From Desulfurococcales archaeon (lineage in GTDB: Archaea > Thermoproteota > Thermoprotei_A > Sulfolobales > Desulfurococcaceae): a DNA stretch of 13,733 bases. Of this stretch, positions 12,455 to 13,733 are shown one piece after another. Both the position numbers and the translations under genes were made by a program. A model generated the notes under the pieces. The model was given only the letters and a program-made list of their open reading frames with translations. It searched no databases and was not told the origin of the DNA. Every line of letters begins with the position of its first letter. The first letter of the stretch is position 1. Where the stretch lies: assembly GCA_026985375.1 (NCBI GenBank), contig JALSQP010000061.1, forward strand, positions 1-13,733, read 5' to 3'.

Positions 12455-13603
12455 ATGCCCCAGGAGAGCATATTTGCTCAGCTAAAACCACTCTCACCAG
12501 GACAAAGGGAGATAGTTGAAGCTTTCAAGAATGAGAACTATGAAATAATAGGTATATTTGGGCCGACAGGGTCAGGTAAGAGCTTGTTTAGTGTACTCTA
12601 TAGTATAGATGCTGTTCTCCGTGGTGAATACCATAGGTTCATACTATCACGTCCCATAGTCGATGTTGTCACGGGGAAGGAGTTAACGGCAGCGGATATA
12701 GGTGAACTATACTATGATATTGCTATTAGTTACCTCAAAGACATTCTGCACGGATTCGTGGACTGGGGTATAGTCAAGAACATGCTCGAGACGGGAAAGA
12801 TCATTGTTGCAGATACTCATTATCTGAGGGGAAGGACATTTGATAATGCAATAATATTTCTAGACGACGCACAGAGCATACCCCCTGAAAGCGCTGTCGA
12901 GATAATGATGAGAATAGGCAGAAACAGCAGATTCATCACTGCTGGCGATCCCGTATTCCAGAAGACTAGTAGCCGAGACGGTGCAAGTCTGCTCAGAGAA
13001 ATCCTGTTGAGCGAAGACACTGCCAAAGTCATTGATTTGGGGCTGAAAGACATAGTGAGGCCGGGAGCACGCCGTGGCATAAGGTTACTCCTAGAGATCA
13101 GAATGAGAAGGCGTGAGCTAACGGAGGTAGAAAAACAAATCATGGACTCTGCTAGGATTCATGCGCCTGATGCTGATGTTATAACTGTTGCAGAATTCGT
13201 CGATGAGAAGAGAAAATTCAGTATAGAATCGGAGAACGCGCCAGACGCCATAATAGTTGTTAAGGAAGGGCATCTAGGACGAATAATTGGTAAGGGAGGA
13301 GAGAGAATAGAGGCTATAGAAGCAGATACTGGGCTTAAGATAAGAGCAGTGGAACTATCCCTAGATTTCAAGCCACTAATAAGAGCACTACACCCAGTAG
13401 GGTGGATACACAGGCACATCATAGACGTTGACTTTGCAGGTCCGAATCTAGCAGTTAAAGTAGAGTCCGAGGGATTCGGAGCATTTGTCGGACAGAGAGG
13501 TTTCTACGTGAAATACCTCGATGCCGTAATGAATAAGATACTCGGTGTAGGTGTGAAAGCTATAGAAGTAGAAACTGGTGGAAGGCAGAGGAGGAAGAAG
13601 TAA
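12455..13603 (+). CDS. PhoH-type ATPase with C-terminal KH domain(s)
   Basis: A 382-residue putative RNA-associated ATPase/helicase. The N-terminal PhoH-like domain has Walker A GPTGSGKS (36-43), a SRPIVDVVTGKE segment that matches the PhoH 'RP' motif, and Walker B IIFLDDAQ (133-140). FITAGDPVFQK follows as a sensor-like motif. After a charged linker comes a KH domain with DAIIVVKEGHLGRIIGKGGERIEAIE compressed around the GKGG loop (279-282). A second KH-like segment has GQRG (346-349). The tail is basic (GGRQRRKK), consistent with RNA binding. ATG 12455 is chosen because GGTGA (12445-12449) stands five bases before it; earlier in-frame starts (12437, 12443, 12449) lack a site. It is probably cytoplasmic and involved in RNA processing or turnover, inferred from the KH domains. 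Confidence 0.88.
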   Translation: MPQESIFAQLKPLSPGQREIVEAFKNENYEIIGIFGPTGSGKSLFSVLYSIDAVLRGEYHRFILSRPIVDVVTGKELTAADIGELYYDIAISYLKDILHGFVDWGIVKNMLETGKIIVADTHYLRGRTFDNAIIFLDDAQSIPPESAVEIMMRIGRNSRFITAGDPVFQKTSSRDGASLLREILLSEDTAKVIDLGLKDIVRPGARRGIRLLLEIRMRRRELTEVEKQIMDSARIHAPDADVITVAEFVDEKRKFSIESENAPDAIIVVKEGHLGRIIGKGGERIEAIEADTGLKIRAVELSLDFKPLIRALHPVGWIHRHIIDVDFAGPNLAVKVESEGFGAFVGQRGFYVKYLDAVMNKILGVGVKAIEVETGGRQRRKK

Positions 13604-13733
13604 TTATTTTTCAATAAACACATCGACAACAATCTGGTAAGCCCTGGGCTTTACCGTCCTAACTTTCCTGATAATTCCAAAACTGTATTTCTCTACAAGC
13701 CCACTGAGAGCACCTGCAACCATGTTCTTCGCA
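13604..13733 (-). CDS. Unknown protein, C-terminal fragment (runs off right edge)
   Basis: The last 42 codons of a minus-strand gene lie in the window, ending at TAA 13606-13604. The readable part (including VAGALSGLVEKYSFGIIRKV and ending YQIVVDVFIEK) has a helix followed by two basic/hydrophobic strands, as in a small alpha/beta domain. I do not recognise the family. The stop codon directly abuts the stop of the PhoH-KH gene with no base between them, so the two convergent transcripts must overlap at their 3' ends. The frame has no stops up to the window edge and codon use matches neighbours, so it is probably real. Confidence 0.6.
   Translation of the reverse strand, partial: AKNMVAGALSGLVEKYSFGIIRKVRTVKPRAYQIVVDVFIEK

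Noticed and set aside
1..13733. CRISPR arrays, insertion sequences, integrase att sites or a defence island
   Set aside because: I saw no spaced direct repeats, terminal inverted repeats with a transposase, or defence gene clusters. The lone Mrr-like gene sits among housekeeping genes.

Overview
The window reads as chromosomal DNA from a hyperthermophilic archaeon of the Thermoproteota (Crenarchaeota), most likely a Desulfurococcales-type organism. The evidence is the archaeal gene set (TiaS, deoxyhypusine synthase, PCNA, ribose-1,5-bisphosphate isomerase, PhoH-KH ATPase), AGA/AGG and ATA-rich codon use, GGTG/GGAG ribosome binding sites, archaeal TATA boxes, and tightly packed genes with gaps of a few bases. 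No insertion sequence, phage gene, CRISPR array, rRNA or convincing tRNA is visible. This is mostly core chromosome, not an accessory island.

Left block (1-5359), all minus strand. In order of transcription it holds a BioD/CobB-like P-loop NTPase with a likely leaderless start, a diverged eIF2B-family protein that has lost the catalytic residues of R15P isomerase, an apparently intact R15P isomerase (AMP/ribose bisphosphate salvage), and a small unknown protein. These four genes overlap or nearly touch and look like one operon. A TATA box at about 2150 then starts a second unit. It has an unusually GC-rich leader that can fold in two mutually exclusive ways, followed by a MIP18/DUF59 iron-sulfur assembly-type protein. 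After that come serS, which has its own weak promoter, and the start of an unknown gene cut by the window edge.

Centre (5360-7178): a divergent promoter region with an inverted repeat around a TATA box, then a plus-strand secreted glycoprotein-like protein (signal peptide, 13 sequons, coiled coil, C-terminal membrane anchor) with the layout of an S-layer stalk.

Right-centre (7179-10862), minus strand. One cluster runs HTH/PD-(D/E)XK nuclease-like protein, deoxyhypusine synthase, TiaS, a candidate C/D-box sRNA in the gap, and a YdjM-type membrane hydrolase. TiaS consumes agmatine and deoxyhypusine synthase consumes spermidine, so the pair links polyamine metabolism to decoding.

Right block (10990-13603), plus strand: PCNA, a degenerate nucleotidyltransferase-like protein, and a PhoH-type ATPase with two KH-like segments. 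PCNA diverges from the nuclease-like gene. The last 130 bases hold the C-terminus of an unknown minus-strand gene whose stop codon directly abuts the PhoH stop.

I saw no clearly new multi-gene defence or mobile system. The most promising signals are the catalytically altered isomerase paralogue with its ATPase neighbour, the switch-like GC-rich leader, and the C/D-box sRNA candidate.
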